Shown here piece by piece: positions 43,957 through 53,847 of a DNA stretch of 64,000 bases. Position numbers and translations under genes: made by a program. The stretch spans positions 39,313 through 103,312 of the forward strand of contig CAYZQI010000001.1 of NCBI GenBank assembly GCA_964480455.1, read 5' to 3'. The notes below the pieces were generated by a model, which was given only the letters and a program-made list of their open reading frames with translations, did not search any database and was not told the DNA's origin. This DNA is from JAABSX01 sp964480455 (lineage in GTDB: Bacteria; Bacteroidota; Bacteroidia; Cytophagales; Microscillaceae). Numbering within the stretch: the first letter of the stretch is position 1; each line of letters starts with the position of its first letter.

Positions 43957-43975
43957 CTAAAAAATAATCCAATAT

Positions 43976-44452
43976 TTAGGAAGATTTTGAGCGTATAAAA
44001 ATCATAGTAATCGCGGTAGTCAAAACACCCATTACCAATGCCCCGATAGCCCCTTGTATGGCATAGCTTTTAAAATTAAAACTAGCGGCTGCCGCCTCAG
44101 TAGTTTTAAAATAACCTAACTCTACCGACCTCTTTATCACATTGGGAAAATACTCTGGAGTAATCACATAAGAAGTAATCCATTGTGCCAAAGGACTCAG
44201 CAAGGCAATAAACAAAGAGAGGACTACACCTGATACTAGCCCCTGCATATAACTCATCTGTCCTTGATAAAAATTTTTCTTTTTGTCTTGCAGTGCAAGT
44301 ACCATCACTACAACTGCTGGTATAGCGAAAAGATTGGTTAGGTAAAAGTGGTAATCTATGTATTTTCCGTGCAATCCTGATTGCTTCTCAGCAAACATCC
44401 AAAGCAAAGCAACTACTGTGAAAATTACTGCCCATTTGATTTCAGTTTTCAT
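43976..44452 (-). CDS. DUF4199-family membrane protein (second copy)
   Basis: 158 aa, four predicted membrane segments (near 5-22, 38-55, 72-95 and 130-153). Conserved pattern FYQGQMSYMQGLVSGVVLSLF corresponds to the same region of the 32650-33174 paralogue. Function unknown. Transcribed alone. Confidence 0.85.
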   Translation of the reverse strand: MKTEIKWAVIFTVVALLWMFAEKQSGLHGKYIDYHFYLTNLFAIPAVVVMVLALQDKKKNFYQGQMSYMQGLVSGVVLSLFIALLSPLAQWITSYVITPEYFPNVIKRSVELGYFKTTEAAAASFNFKSYAIQGAIGALVMGVLTTAITMIFIRSKSS

Positions 44453-44689
44453 GTTGATAATTTAAGGTAATAGTATTTTATTTTTCACAAGAATAAAAAA
44501 TTATTTTATTTATTTCAAAAATTTAGAGAACTATTTATCAACCCAAGTTGCTAACTAACATTTGTATCATTCTCTATGCTTACATAGTAGATAAAAGACC
44601 ACAAGCCTTTCTTCATTTGTATTTTGTTTGACGTAAAGCTCAAACAAAGAAACTTGAACTATTTATTTATGGGTACATCTAACTTCCTT

Positions 44690-44800
44690 CTAGTCTTTAT
44701 CTTTCATAGAGTCCTTATTTTTCCAATTATTGAAAATTTCTTCTGTGATTGTATCTCCTAATTGTCTAAAATGTCTAATGGCTACTTTTCTCTCTCCCCA
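44690..44800 (-). pseudogene. Decayed coding fragment
   Basis: An open stretch of 36 codons without a start codon ends at TAG and reads GERKVAIRHFRQLGDTITEE..., coding-like in composition. An in-frame TGA lies directly upstream. It appears to be the C-terminal remnant of a gene whose body is gone. Family not recognised. Confidence 0.3.
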
Positions 44801-45255
44801 TCAATTCAAAATCTTAAGCCAAGTTAAAGATAGCAACCCTATCAGAGTTTCATACGCTTGTATTCTTTTTTTTATAAGGATTTTGCACCCGCAGGGTTTT
44901 CAAAACAAGCTGCCTAAATAACTAAGGCTTAAATAAGGTCAAGAACTCCTCCTTTGGAAATTGAGGAGCTTTCCCCTTCGGAGATGAGGCAATTGTTTCT
45001 ACATTTATTAATGTCAAGAAAAACGGGACGCTCTATATTGGTAAGCAAAAAACTACTTGAAAATAGAAAGCAAATTTCATTCTGCATTTTATTTGAATTT
45101 TAACACAGTTACTACGGAGCTGCACTTAAATTATTTAAAATACTACCCACAGTACGCCCCTATTGTGCTTTAAGTTTAATTTTTTAAATTGCAATAAATT
45201 GAACCAGAATGACTAACTTAGCAATCACATCAACAAGAAACCCTTTGTTTGCTTT
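44801..45255. other. Spacer without recognised gene
   Basis: Includes a CTCCTC / GAGGAG imperfect hairpin near 44945-44975 and otherwise A+T-rich DNA. No promoter matching the consensus was found close to the gene at 45256. Confidence 0.5.
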
Positions 45256-46458
45256 ATGACGAAACAAATCCAGTTATTTTCTTTTTATGTTGCCCTAAAT
45301 TTGCTCACCCTCTTCCTTTCTGTTTATTACCAAGCACAGCAGCCTCAAATGGATTATACAGCTTGTAAGCAATGTGATGGTAAACAATACCTGCATACTT
45401 ACAACTATCTGAGGGGAGAAACAAAAGAGTTTCAAGTTAAATTTCCATTTCATAGTCGTGTATTTGTACCTTGGGCTGTTAGCTTTTGGTCAAGAGAAGA
45501 GCTTTCTCAAGGATTTTGGTACTTTCATTTACTCTTTTCCTTGCTTACTGTCAATGCGTTGGTGTATTTGTGGACAAGTATGGGTATTGCTTGGCAATTG
45601 CAAGCAATTGGGATTACTTGGTTGCTCTTCCATTGGGTAGGTATTATCCGCTACAATCAGTATGATTGGATTACGGTAGATGTTCCTTTGTATTTTTTCC
45701 AGACTTTGTTTTTGATATTTGTGGTTCGAGCATGGTACTTCGGGCTAGTACCGCTTGCTATTGTAGCCACAGCGCAGAAGGAGTCTTTCATTCCTATCTT
45801 GGTGCTGTTGGTGCTATGGCAAGTTTATAATTATCTCACACATAAATCACCCATTTCTGTTTGGGTAGTTTTTGCATTAGTGGCTGCAGTATTGTCTAAG
45901 GAGCTGCTTACTTGGTTTTTTCCTCCTTTAGGTAGTGGCAATCCTAGCTCGTTGATTACATTGCTTTTTTTCATCAGAGAAACACTCAGACAGCCTTTAG
46001 ATTTGGTCAGGCTATTTGCTGCTTTTTTTGTGGGTTTTGGTGCTTGGGCTTGGCTGGCACTCAAATACTTAAACTCAGCTTCTCTGAAACAAAAAAATAC
46101 TATTTTACTTTTGCTCTACTCGCTAATGTTTATTGCTTTTGGCGTATTAGCTGGGCGAGATATGACACGTATTGTCTTTTTGGGCTATCCTTTTATCATG
46201 ACATTGATTTTGTATCTACTTCATTCTCAGAAAGCCACCACACAGGAGTTGCTTTTGGCAGGAGGTTGTTCTTTGCCATTACTGCGTTTGCTTTCGGTGA
46301 TAAATACTGAACAAGACAGGGTACAAGATTGGCTCATGGAGTTTGCTCCTATGAGTTTAGTGAGTGCTTGGGCTGTCTATGCTGTTGTTTCATTCTGGAT
46401 TGTGCAGCGAGGAGCTGAGATACTCAAAACCTTGATAACTCCTCCTTCTCTCTCCTAG
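45256..46458 (+). CDS. Polytopic membrane protein of unknown function
   Basis: 400 aa, about ten hydrophobic segments. The first loop contains CKQCDGKQYLHTYNYLRGE followed by FPFHSRVFVPWAV. This layout, with an extracytoplasmic loop after helix 1 and conserved RVF.PW, resembles unnamed glycosyltransferase-like (GT-C fold) membrane proteins. No GT-C acidic motif can be pinned down with confidence. Transcribed alone, ended by the hairpin at 46623-46669. Confidence 0.7.
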   Translation: MTKQIQLFSFYVALNLLTLFLSVYYQAQQPQMDYTACKQCDGKQYLHTYNYLRGETKEFQVKFPFHSRVFVPWAVSFWSREELSQGFWYFHLLFSLLTVNALVYLWTSMGIAWQLQAIGITWLLFHWVGIIRYNQYDWITVDVPLYFFQTLFLIFVVRAWYFGLVPLAIVATAQKESFIPILVLLVLWQVYNYLTHKSPISVWVVFALVAAVLSKELLTWFFPPLGSGNPSSLITLLFFIRETLRQPLDLVRLFAAFFVGFGAWAWLALKYLNSASLKQKNTILLLLYSLMFIAFGVLAGRDMTRIVFLGYPFIMTLILYLLHSQKATTQELLLAGGCSLPLLRLLSVINTEQDRVQDWLMEFAPMSLVSAWAVYAVVSFWIVQRGAEILKTLITPPSLS

Positions 46459-46622
46459 TGTAGTGCGAAAGATAGCTAATACTTTTGCTTTTACCCGTCT
46501 TTTTTGCAGAAAATACGTAAAGCAAAAAAATTTGGTGATGTTTCTTTTTATAACTCACACTCATTAGAAATGGATAATTAATAATTGGTACTGCACACGT
46601 AGTGTATGCTAATAATATTCAC

Positions 46623-46669
46623 AAATAGCCTTTCTAACATATATAGTTTGTTTAAGACAGGCTATTTTT
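46623..46669 (+). terminator. Terminator after the 400-aa membrane protein gene
   Basis: AAATAGCCT / AGGCTATTT arms followed by TTTTT, with a 27-nt A+T-rich loop. About 165 bp after the stop codon. Confidence 0.5.
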
Positions 46670-46911
46670 ATGTAAAATTGACATGAAATTGCAATAAATA
46701 GGTTTCAAGAAGGATTCAATACGGCTTAGTGTGCTTGTACTTGCTAAAAATAAGAAATTTCAGCATACTTTATATTTTCAGTACCTAATAATTGATAATG
46801 ATTAATTAAATAAAATGCTGATAATCAAGTGTTTAGTAATTTAAAAATGACACTTTATTTAATCATCATCACTTAATCAGAAGTTTAAAAAATACCCAAC
46901 ACTCAATAACA

Positions 46912-47328
46912 ATGAAACAAAACTATTTTTTACTCCACCTATAGATACCATCTTTGATGGCTTGCAAAGCACAAACCGCAAGAGAAATTGCGAATACAAC
47001 ACTAAAAAATGAAATGATGCACTTGAACGAACTAGAAAGCAAGCGTTATACGCTCAAAATAGGTGAAAAAGCCTACTTTTCTATTGATGTACACGGCTCT
47101 GTGGGCTATTAGGCAGAACATAGTATTTCCAATGAACAAGTAGTCCAACTAGCAGATATGCAAATACAAGCGTAAAATCCTGAAAATGCTGATATGCCTG
47201 GAGGAGATAAAGCTAAAACGACTTTGTTATTTGAGGCGAAAAGTGCAAGAACAAGTAACATCACTACTAGGAGAGTCTTCCGAAATGAAATTGATAAAAA
47301 GTGTACATTTAAGATTGTAGTAGAGTGA
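46912..47328 (+). pseudogene. Pseudogene of a secreted chagasin-like (I42) protease inhibitor
   Basis: One continuous frame from ATG 46912 to TGA 47328 with three internal stops: TAG 46942, TAG 47110 and TAA 47173. Read through, it has a lipoprotein-like start (MACKAQ after a hydrophobic stretch) and a C-terminal domain. The domain resembles I42 inhibitors: IGEKAYFSIDVHGSVGY, then MPGGDKAKTTLLFEAKSA, and FRNEIDKKCTFKIVVE. Each stop is one C-to-T change from a glutamine codon. No frameshift is present, so decay is recent. The I42 assignment is motif reading and only moderately sure. Confidence 0.6.
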
Positions 47329-47388
47329 AAAATCTCTGATTCATTCTTGCTCTCTTGGCGTTTGTAGTCTGAAAAGCCAAAGAGTAAA

Positions 47389-47712
47389 TTACCTCCTCAA
47401 AAACAACACCATATCATATAATAGGTAATTCAACCCACTCACTGCCAATACATGAAAGGGCAAGCAGAGCATCAAGTACATTTCTGCAAGATAGGCAGGA
47501 TAAAAATAAAACAAGAAAAAGACACAGCCCCACACCGAAGCCATGCAATATACACAGCCTAGCAAAGGCTTGTAAAGATAATCAGGCAGTCGCTGCTCAA
47601 GTACATCGTGCAATCTGCTCAGCAACCTTCCTTGCTCTGTGGCCTCATACAAGCCTATAATCAGCAGACTATTAATAAAAATGAGGCATAACCACGTAGT
47701 ACTTGCTATCAT
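47389..47712 (-). CDS. Small membrane protein with GCVYCMASVWG motif
   Basis: 107 aa, three hydrophobic segments (near 4-20, 55-75 and 80-100). The YCMASVWG motif at the start of helix 2 (near residues 54-62) is shared with DUF1360-type and unnamed Bacteroidota/phage small membrane proteins. Function unknown. Divergent from the BtaA-like gene. Confidence 0.65.
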   Translation of the reverse strand: MIASTTWLCLIFINSLLIIGLYEATEQGRLLSRLHDVLEQRLPDYLYKPLLGCVYCMASVWGCVFFLFYFYPAYLAEMYLMLCLPFHVLAVSGLNYLLYDMVLFLRR

Positions 47713-47832
47713 ATTGATTAAAACTGATAATAAAAGCTATACTTTATCTTGATTTGTATTTTTTAAACTTTGTCAAATATCCAAGACTTTAGACTAATTT
47801 TGCAATCACTATTGATTGATTGTATTACGTGC

Positions 47833-47862
47833 TTTATTTTTTAGGTCAATAAATTATCTTTA
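47833..47862 (+). promoter_or_regulatory. Possible promoter of the BtaA-like gene
   Basis: TTTA (47833-47836), 18-bp spacer, TATCTTTA (47855-47862). One mismatch in each box against TTTG-N19-TAnnTTTG. 32 bp before the ATG. Confidence 0.4.
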
Positions 47863-47894
47863 CACTTCTAAAATTAAGCTAAATCCTCAAAAAT

Positions 47895-49052
47895 ATGTCT
47901 AAATTAACTCAGACTTTTAATAACTTTCGTGATAAAATTTTTACTAATGTACACAGTAACAATCTTATCTACAATACTTGCTGGGAAGACCCGCGCTGCG
48001 ACCGCCAAATGCTGCATTTCAACCAAGAGAGTAAAATCGTAATGATTACGAGCGCAGGTTGCAATGCCTTAGATTACCTGCTTGATAACCCCGTGCAAAT
48101 TGACTGTATAGATATGAATAGCCGACAAAATGCCCTTTTGCAGCTTAAAATAGTAGCTATCCAGCATCTAGAGTACAATGATTTTTGGAAAATATTTGGT
48201 GAAGGCAGACACCCCGAAGCAGTAAGTCTTTATGCAAAATACCTAAAACCAAATCTGCCCGAAGAAGCACAAGAGTTTTGGGACAGAAATATTATCCATT
48301 TTACAAAAAAATCATTTTATTTCTTTGGTACTTCGGGCACTTTTGCTTGGCTTTTTTACCAATACATCAACGCACGCCCCAAACTAAGACGACAAATTGC
48401 TGAACTGCTTGATGCTAAAGACCTCACCACGCAACAAGCCATTTACAAAGAGGTAGAACCCAAAATCATCAACCAAGTAGTCAAATGGCTTATTAACAGA
48501 CACCTTACCCTTACGCTACTAGGCGTGCCGCGTGCCCAGCGTCAGCTTATCGTAGATGAATACCCAGGCAAAGTAGCAGGTTTTGCTGGTGATTGCCTCC
48601 GACACGTATTTACACAATTGCCCATACACGAAAATTACTTCTGGAGGCTGTACCTCACAGGACAATACACCCAAAGTTGCTGCCCAGAATACCTCAAAGA
48701 AGAGAACTTTCTCACTCTGCGCGAGCGTGTGAGCCATATCCGAACACATACCATCACAGTCAGCAGTTTCTTGAAAAATAACCCTGATAAATATACGCAC
48801 TTTATCTTGCTTGACCATCAAGACTGGCTTGCAGCCCATGATGTTCCCGCCTTGATTGATGAATGGAACTTGGTGTTGAAAAATAGTAAAAAAGGAGCGA
48901 GTATCTTGCTGCGCTCGGCAGCTTTAAAAATAGATTTTTTCCCTGACTTTGTAGAAACGGCCTTAGATTTTCAGACCGAAACTACCGAAAAGCTACATAA
49001 ACTTGACCGTGTGGGGACTTACGGCAGCACCTATCTCGGAGTAGTAAGATAA
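47895..49052 (+). CDS. BtaA-like S-adenosylmethionine:diacylglycerol 3-amino-3-carboxypropyltransferase (DUF3419)
   Basis: 385 aa. BtaA makes the head group precursor of betaine lipids by moving the aminocarboxypropyl group of SAM onto diacylglycerol. Signatures: HSNNLIYNTCWEDPRCDRQML (near 21-41), the SAM-binding ITSAGCNALDYLLDNP (near 52-67) and IDCIDMNSRQNALLQLKI. The BtaB N-methyltransferase that normally finishes the lipid is not adjacent, so the product may be an unmethylated or other lipid, or btaB lies elsewhere. Confidence 0.88.
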   Translation: MSKLTQTFNNFRDKIFTNVHSNNLIYNTCWEDPRCDRQMLHFNQESKIVMITSAGCNALDYLLDNPVQIDCIDMNSRQNALLQLKIVAIQHLEYNDFWKIFGEGRHPEAVSLYAKYLKPNLPEEAQEFWDRNIIHFTKKSFYFFGTSGTFAWLFYQYINARPKLRRQIAELLDAKDLTTQQAIYKEVEPKIINQVVKWLINRHLTLTLLGVPRAQRQLIVDEYPGKVAGFAGDCLRHVFTQLPIHENYFWRLYLTGQYTQSCCPEYLKEENFLTLRERVSHIRTHTITVSSFLKNNPDKYTHFILLDHQDWLAAHDVPALIDEWNLVLKNSKKGASILLRSAALKIDFFPDFVETALDFQTETTEKLHKLDRVGTYGSTYLGVVR

Positions 49053-49152
49053 AGGATAAGGGGGAGAAACAACTTGCCGTTCTCCCTATCATCATAGTTT
49101 GTAATGCTTTGGAGCAGACATAAAACATCAAAAAAAACCAACCCTCAATTTT

Positions 49153-49821
49153 ATGCTTAGTATTTTATCTACTCAAAAACTCACTAAAAGCTACTCAAGT
49201 GCCAATGGACTGCTCACAGTACTTAAAGAAGTATCGTTTGAAATAGCTGAAAGAGATACACTCTCTATTGTAGGGGCTTCGGGTAGCGGCAAAACCACTT
49301 TGCTTGGCTTGTGCGCAGGGCTTGACCGCGCCACCTCTGGCTCTGTAACGCTCAATGGAATCTCACTTGACCGCCTCAGCGAAGATGAGCGTGCAAGAGT
49401 ACGAAATCATTATGTGGGTTTTATCTTTCAAAACTTCCAGCTTATCCCTACACTGACTGCCCTTGAGAATGTGATGGTGCCAATGGAACTGAGAGGACAA
49501 AAAAATATCAAAAAAACAGCCCTTGACCTGCTGGATAAGGTAGGCTTATCAACAAGGCAGCACCACTACCCTACCCAGCTTTCAGGTGGAGAGCAACAGC
49601 GGGTATCTTTGGCAAGGGCTTTTTCTAACAATCCTAAAATTCTCTTTGCTGATGAGCCAACAGGGAATCTTGACGAAGAGACGAGCCAGAAAGTAGAAAA
49701 ATTAATTTTTGACCTCAATACAGAGAATGGTACAACCCTCATACTGGTTACTCATGACTTAGAGCTTGCACAGAAAACCAATCATATCATCAGGCTTAAG
49801 GGAGGCGAGATTGTAACGTAG
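49153..49821 (+). CDS. ABC transporter ATP-binding protein (LolD/YbbA-type)
   Basis: 222 aa. Walker A GASGSGKTTLLG (near 39), Q-loop FQNFQLIPTLTALENV (near 93), signature LSGGEQQRVSLARAF (near 141), Walker B ILFADEPTGNLDEETS (near 162) and H-loop VTHDLELA. The family energises lipoprotein release or MacB-type export. No permease gene adjoins, so the membrane partner lies elsewhere. Confidence 0.9.
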   Translation: MLSILSTQKLTKSYSSANGLLTVLKEVSFEIAERDTLSIVGASGSGKTTLLGLCAGLDRATSGSVTLNGISLDRLSEDERARVRNHYVGFIFQNFQLIPTLTALENVMVPMELRGQKNIKKTALDLLDKVGLSTRQHHYPTQLSGGEQQRVSLARAFSNNPKILFADEPTGNLDEETSQKVEKLIFDLNTENGTTLILVTHDLELAQKTNHIIRLKGGEIVT

Positions 49822-49850
49822 TTCAACTGAAAGCATGCGCTTTGTCAATA

Positions 49851-49887
49851 AAAAACCCAAAGAACCTATGATGTTCAGTGGGTTTTT
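49851..49887. terminator. Bidirectional terminator between the ABC ATPase and rpoD
   Basis: AAAAACCCA ... TGGGTTTTT with an inner GAAC / GTTC pair. A-rich 5' arm and T-rich 3' arm allow use in both directions. Confidence 0.7.
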
Positions 49888-49909
49888 AACAATAATAAAA
49901 AATTTAGAT

Positions 49910-50776
49910 TTAGCCTAAGTATTCAGCCAATAGCTTACTGCGGCTGCTCCCACGTAACTTTCTGATGGCTTTTTCTTTGATTTGGCGTACACGCTCGCGG
50001 GTAAGGTCAAGCTCTTCGCCAATTTGCTCAAGCGACATAGGGTGTTCGTATCCAATACCAAAAAACATCTTTACGACAGTACGCTCACGCTCAGTGAGGG
50101 CAGCCAAGGCACGCGAAGTTTCTATGCGAAGAGAATCTGTATAAGCTACTGACTGGTCAGTAGAGTGCGTATTCTTGTTCTCGAGTACATCAAGCAGAGA
50201 GTTGCTTTCACCGTCTTGAAAAGGAGCATCAACAGATACTTGCTTAGAGCCAGCTCGCAAAGTATTGGTAATTTCGTTCTCGTCCATATCCAAAATACCA
50301 GAAAGTTCTTCAGGGGTTGGCTCACGCTCGTAGCGTTGCTCAAGCTCAGAAAAGGCTCTGTTAATTTTGCTCAACGCACCAGTTTTGTTCAAAGGTAACC
50401 TTACAATCCTTGATTGGTCAGCAAGTGCCTGCATAATAGACTGACGAATCCACCATACCGCATACGATATAAACTTAAAACCGCGAGTTTCATCAAATTT
50501 CTTAGCAGCTTTCACAAGCCCTAAATTACCCTCATTGATGAGGTCATTGAGTGATAAATTTCGATTTTGGTATTGTTTTGCTACCGATACCACAAAGCGC
50601 AAATTGGCTTTGGTAAGTTTTTCCAATGCTTTTTCATCTCCCTCGCGGATTCTACGTGCCAATTCTACCTCTTCTTCGGGAGTCAATAAATCTACTTTGT
50701 TGATTTCATTGAAGTAACGCTCCAGAGATTGGCTCTCCCGATTGGTGATAGTTTGGGTTATTTTTAATTGACGCAT
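49910..50776 (-). CDS. rpoD: Primary RNA polymerase sigma factor (RpoD/SigA)
   Basis: 288 aa. Lacks region 1.1, the short form typical of Bacteroidota. Region 1.2/2: SLERYFNEINKVDLLTPEEEVELARRI, LRFVVSVAKQYQNRNLSLNDLINEGNLGLVKAAKKFDETRGFKFISYAVWWIRQSI. Region 3 and region 4 follow, the latter ending in MSLEQIGEELDLTRERVRQIKEKAIRKLR. It should read the TTTG-N19-TAnnTTTG promoters seen here. 740 bp of A+T-rich DNA lies upstream. Confidence 0.97.
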   Translation of the reverse strand: MRQLKITQTITNRESQSLERYFNEINKVDLLTPEEEVELARRIREGDEKALEKLTKANLRFVVSVAKQYQNRNLSLNDLINEGNLGLVKAAKKFDETRGFKFISYAVWWIRQSIMQALADQSRIVRLPLNKTGALSKINRAFSELEQRYEREPTPEELSGILDMDENEITNTLRAGSKQVSVDAPFQDGESNSLLDVLENKNTHSTDQSVAYTDSLRIETSRALAALTERERTVVKMFFGIGYEHPMSLEQIGEELDLTRERVRQIKEKAIRKLRGSSRSKLLAEYLG

Positions 50777-51514
50777 TATGATTTAAGAGTTTATTATTAT
50801 TTAAAACTATGATAATTGTTATTGCTATTAATTCCTGCTATAAGACGTACAAAAAATCTAAAAGTCACTCATTTAGTTTGATTTTTCTCACGTGAGTAAT
50901 TGTATTTATTTAATATTACTTTTTGATACTATGATAGGCTATTTCTTAAATAATCTGTTGAGAATGATTGTTTTAAAAACCACATTCAACGAAAAATGTA
51001 AACGTGTGCTTGAATAAAGAATTATACTCAACTAATTATTTTTTTGTATTTGCAGCTATGAATACGAACTGTAATGAAAAGGTAAGCGTTTTTTCTAAAA
51101 AAAAGTTTCAAACTAGCAAATTTAGTATAAATTTTTAGAATTACAAACATTTGTATTTTTTTTAATATAAATATAATCTTGTTAACAATTGTTTCTTTTA
51201 AATCAAAAATCGCTTGATAGCATCTTCTTGCATACTAATAATGATTACTTAAAACAACTATTTGGCAGTCTGCGATTTGTATTTCCTTTGGTTTCATTTC
51301 GAGAATATACACACAAAGCTAGAAATGAAGATAGCAGGTGTATTCCTTACGCCTCGGCTTGAGCAACAATCACCAAGGAGAAGATAAGTTTTTTAAACCT
51401 ACTGCTAAGGAATCAAGACTTTCAGAATAAAACATTTTTAGGGAAATATCTTTACAAATGTTTATTGGAAGTAATTTTAGGCCAGCTTACATAAAGAATT
51501 GTGGTCGAGGCTAC
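50777..51514. other. Long A+T-rich spacer upstream of rpoD
   Basis: 738 bp, convergent with clpS on the other side. No ORF, tRNA or repeat recognised. It presumably contains the rpoD promoter region, but no clean consensus match was found on the - strand. Confidence 0.4.
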
Positions 51515-51787
51515 TTAGGTTATCTCAGCAGATATGCCCCTATCGCAAATGGCATCACGCATAGGCTTAAGTTTAGAGAGAGAGCCTTCTTTTACAGAAC
51601 ACTTACCTTTATAATGGATTATCCAAGTGCACTGCTCAGCTTGTTCGGGAGTATGTCCACACACATCAATCAAAGTTTTGATAACGTGGTCAAATGTATT
51701 GACATCATCATTGAACACGATAAGCTGATGTTCTTCTACTGATACTACCTCTTCGTCTTCAAGTATTAATTCTTCAATTTGTGTCAT
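51515..51787 (-). CDS. clpS: Clp protease adaptor ClpS
   Basis: 90 aa. ClpS brings N-degron proteins to ClpAP/ClpCP. The core motifs HQLIVFNDDVNTFDHVI (near 20-36) and the substrate-pocket TWIIHYKGKCSVKEG (near 54-68) are present. Length is normal. Confidence 0.93.
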   Translation of the reverse strand: MTQIEELILEDEEVVSVEEHQLIVFNDDVNTFDHVIKTLIDVCGHTPEQAEQCTWIIHYKGKCSVKEGSLSKLKPMRDAICDRGISAEIT

Positions 51788-52003
51788 GTTTCTGGGCGAT
51801 AATTTAACTGTGTAGCAAAATTACAAAAAATTACAGAGTTTTGCATGCTTTTAAGTTCAAAATTAAAACGCCTTGTGGGGCTTTTGGTTTTCAAAAAGTT
51901 TTACATTAATGTTAGATGGCAGTATTTTTTAGGGCTGAGTAAAGCACCTTTAAATTTACAAGAAAGACAAAATACGTTGATTCGTCAAAACTAAAATTAG
52001 AAT

Positions 52004-53476
52004 ATGGGTTTGAGTGCAGGGTTGATTACCGCCGTGATTATAGGATACTTTTTACTTTTGATGCTTATCTCATGGCTTACAAGCAGAGGTAATACCGACA
52101 CAGACAGTTTTTTTATAGGCAATAGGCAGTCGCCTTGGTATGTGGTAGCTTTTGGCATGATTGGGGCTTCGCTCTCAGGGGTTACTTTTATTTCTGTACC
52201 TGGAGCAGTGCTTACGGGGCAGTTTGCTTATTTTCAGCTTGTATTGGGCTATCTATTGGGTTATTTGGTGATTGCCACGGTTTTGCTGCCTTTGTATTAT
52301 CGCCTACAACTTACCTCAATCTATGGGTATCTTTCGCAGCGGTTTGGCTTTTGGTCTTACAAAACAGGGGCTTTTTTCTTTTTACTTTCTCGGACAGTAG
52401 GTTCATCTTCACGTGTATTTCTGACGGCATCAGCCTTGCAGCTTGGTTTTGCAGAAGTTGGGATTCCTTTTTGGCTTACTACGGTGTTGAGTATTTTATT
52501 AATATGGGTTTATACCCGCAAAGGAGGCATTAAGACCATCGTCTGGACAGATACCTTACAGACTGCTTTTATGGTGGGGGCTGCCCTGATAAGCGTCTAT
52601 CTTATCAAAGATGAACTCGGCTGGACATTCAACCAAATGGTAAGCAACATAGCCGAGAGCCAATATGCCAAAACGTGGTTTTGGGACGCAAAAGAAGCTA
52701 ATTTCTTTTTTAAACAGTTTTTCTCAGGGGCTTTCATTGCCATAGTGATGACAGGGCTAGACCAAGATATGATGCAAAAAAACCTAAGCTGTCGAAGCCT
52801 AGGCGATGCCCAAAAAAATATGTTTTGGTTTAGTATTGTATTGGTGTTTGTAAATTTAATATTTTTATCGCTAGGTGCGCTGCTTTATTTTTATGCTGCC
52901 CACAAAGGCATAGAATTGCCTGCTAAGACCGACCAGCTCTATCCGCTGCTGGCATTCAAGCACTTTACACTTTGGGCAGGAATCATCTTTTTGCTGGGCA
53001 TAGTGGCAGCTACTTACTCTAGCGCAGATTCTACCCTTACGGCACTTACCACTTCTCTTTGTGTTGATTTTTTGAATATCTCGCGTTTCAAGGTTGAGGC
53101 AAGGCTAAAAATAGTCAAAATAGTGCATATTGGCTTTTCAATATTGATGGTGCTGGTGATTCTGCTTTTCAAACAAATCAGTGATGCCTATCCTGAGAGC
53201 AATGTATTGGAAATTATTTTTACAGCAGCAGGTTACACGTACGGACCTCTATTAGGTATGTTTGCTTTTGGCTTGTTTACCAGTTGGAAAGTAAACGACC
53301 GCCTTGTGCCTGCGATAGCTGTAATGGCACTGGTCATTTCTTATACCCTTAATATCAACTCGGCAGCTTGGCTTTGGGGCTATAAATTTGGCTTTGAGAT
53401 TTTGATGGTCAATGGCTTGATTACTTTTTTGGGGCTGTTAATTATCCGAAAGGTAGATAGAAATACAAAAGAATGA
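52004..53476 (+). CDS. Sodium:solute symporter (SSS family)
   Basis: 490 aa, about 13 membrane helices. Signature segments: TDSFFIGNRQSPWYVVAFGMIGASLSGVTFISVPG (near 29-63), YGYLSQRFGFWSY (near 107), VGSSSRVFLTASALQLGF, and the Na+-site region with AATYSSADSTLTALTTSL (near 338). The family takes up sugars, proline, pantothenate or iodide; the substrate cannot be told. The stop overlaps the next gene's start by 4 bp (ATGA). Confidence 0.93.
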   Translation: MGLSAGLITAVIIGYFLLLMLISWLTSRGNTDTDSFFIGNRQSPWYVVAFGMIGASLSGVTFISVPGAVLTGQFAYFQLVLGYLLGYLVIATVLLPLYYRLQLTSIYGYLSQRFGFWSYKTGAFFFLLSRTVGSSSRVFLTASALQLGFAEVGIPFWLTTVLSILLIWVYTRKGGIKTIVWTDTLQTAFMVGAALISVYLIKDELGWTFNQMVSNIAESQYAKTWFWDAKEANFFFKQFFSGAFIAIVMTGLDQDMMQKNLSCRSLGDAQKNMFWFSIVLVFVNLIFLSLGALLYFYAAHKGIELPAKTDQLYPLLAFKHFTLWAGIIFLLGIVAATYSSADSTLTALTTSLCVDFLNISRFKVEARLKIVKIVHIGFSILMVLVILLFKQISDAYPESNVLEIIFTAAGYTYGPLLGMFAFGLFTSWKVNDRLVPAIAVMALVISYTLNINSAAWLWGYKFGFEILMVNGLITFLGLLIIRKVDRNTKE

Positions 53477-53847
53477 AACAACAAGGGTTAGGTATATTAC
53501 TATTTATAATAGTGGGTTTTGTGGCTTGTCAGCGTACTTCGCAAGAGCGGCAACAAGCCAAAATCACTTTTTCAAAATCACAACTGATAGGCACTTGGTA
53601 CCTGAATCAGTGGGACTTGTACAAAACCTTATACATTCAAGACAGTATGCACATGGTTATTGATAACCATATAGATACACTTTTCTTTTATGAATACGAC
53701 CTCAAAAACGATACCCTCGTACTAATGGAAAAATATGGAAAAGTTGTCAATTACAATAAAATCCTACAACTTAATTCGGACTCGCTCATTTTTGAGAACT
53801 TCTTAGACAAAGCGGGCATACAACGCTACAGCCGCAAAGCAAAATAA
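53473..53847 (+). CDS. Small lipoprotein translationally coupled to the symporter
   Basis: 124 aa. Signal peptide with lipobox VACQ (GILLFIIVGFVACQR, Cys near residue 19). Mature part: LIGTWYLNQWDLYKTLYIQD and LVLMEKYGKVVNYNKILQL, a lipocalin-like beta pattern often seen in small Bacteroidota lipoproteins. The ATGA overlap with the symporter suggests co-translation. Function unknown. Confidence 0.75.
   Translation: MKQQGLGILLFIIVGFVACQRTSQERQQAKITFSKSQLIGTWYLNQWDLYKTLYIQDSMHMVIDNHIDTLFFYEYDLKNDTLVLMEKYGKVVNYNKILQLNSDSLIFENFLDKAGIQRYSRKAK

Noticed and set aside
46912..47328. Reassigned stop codons (TAG/TAA as Gln)
   Set aside because: All other genes in the window use TAA, TAG and TGA as normal stops, so a pseudogene is far more likely.
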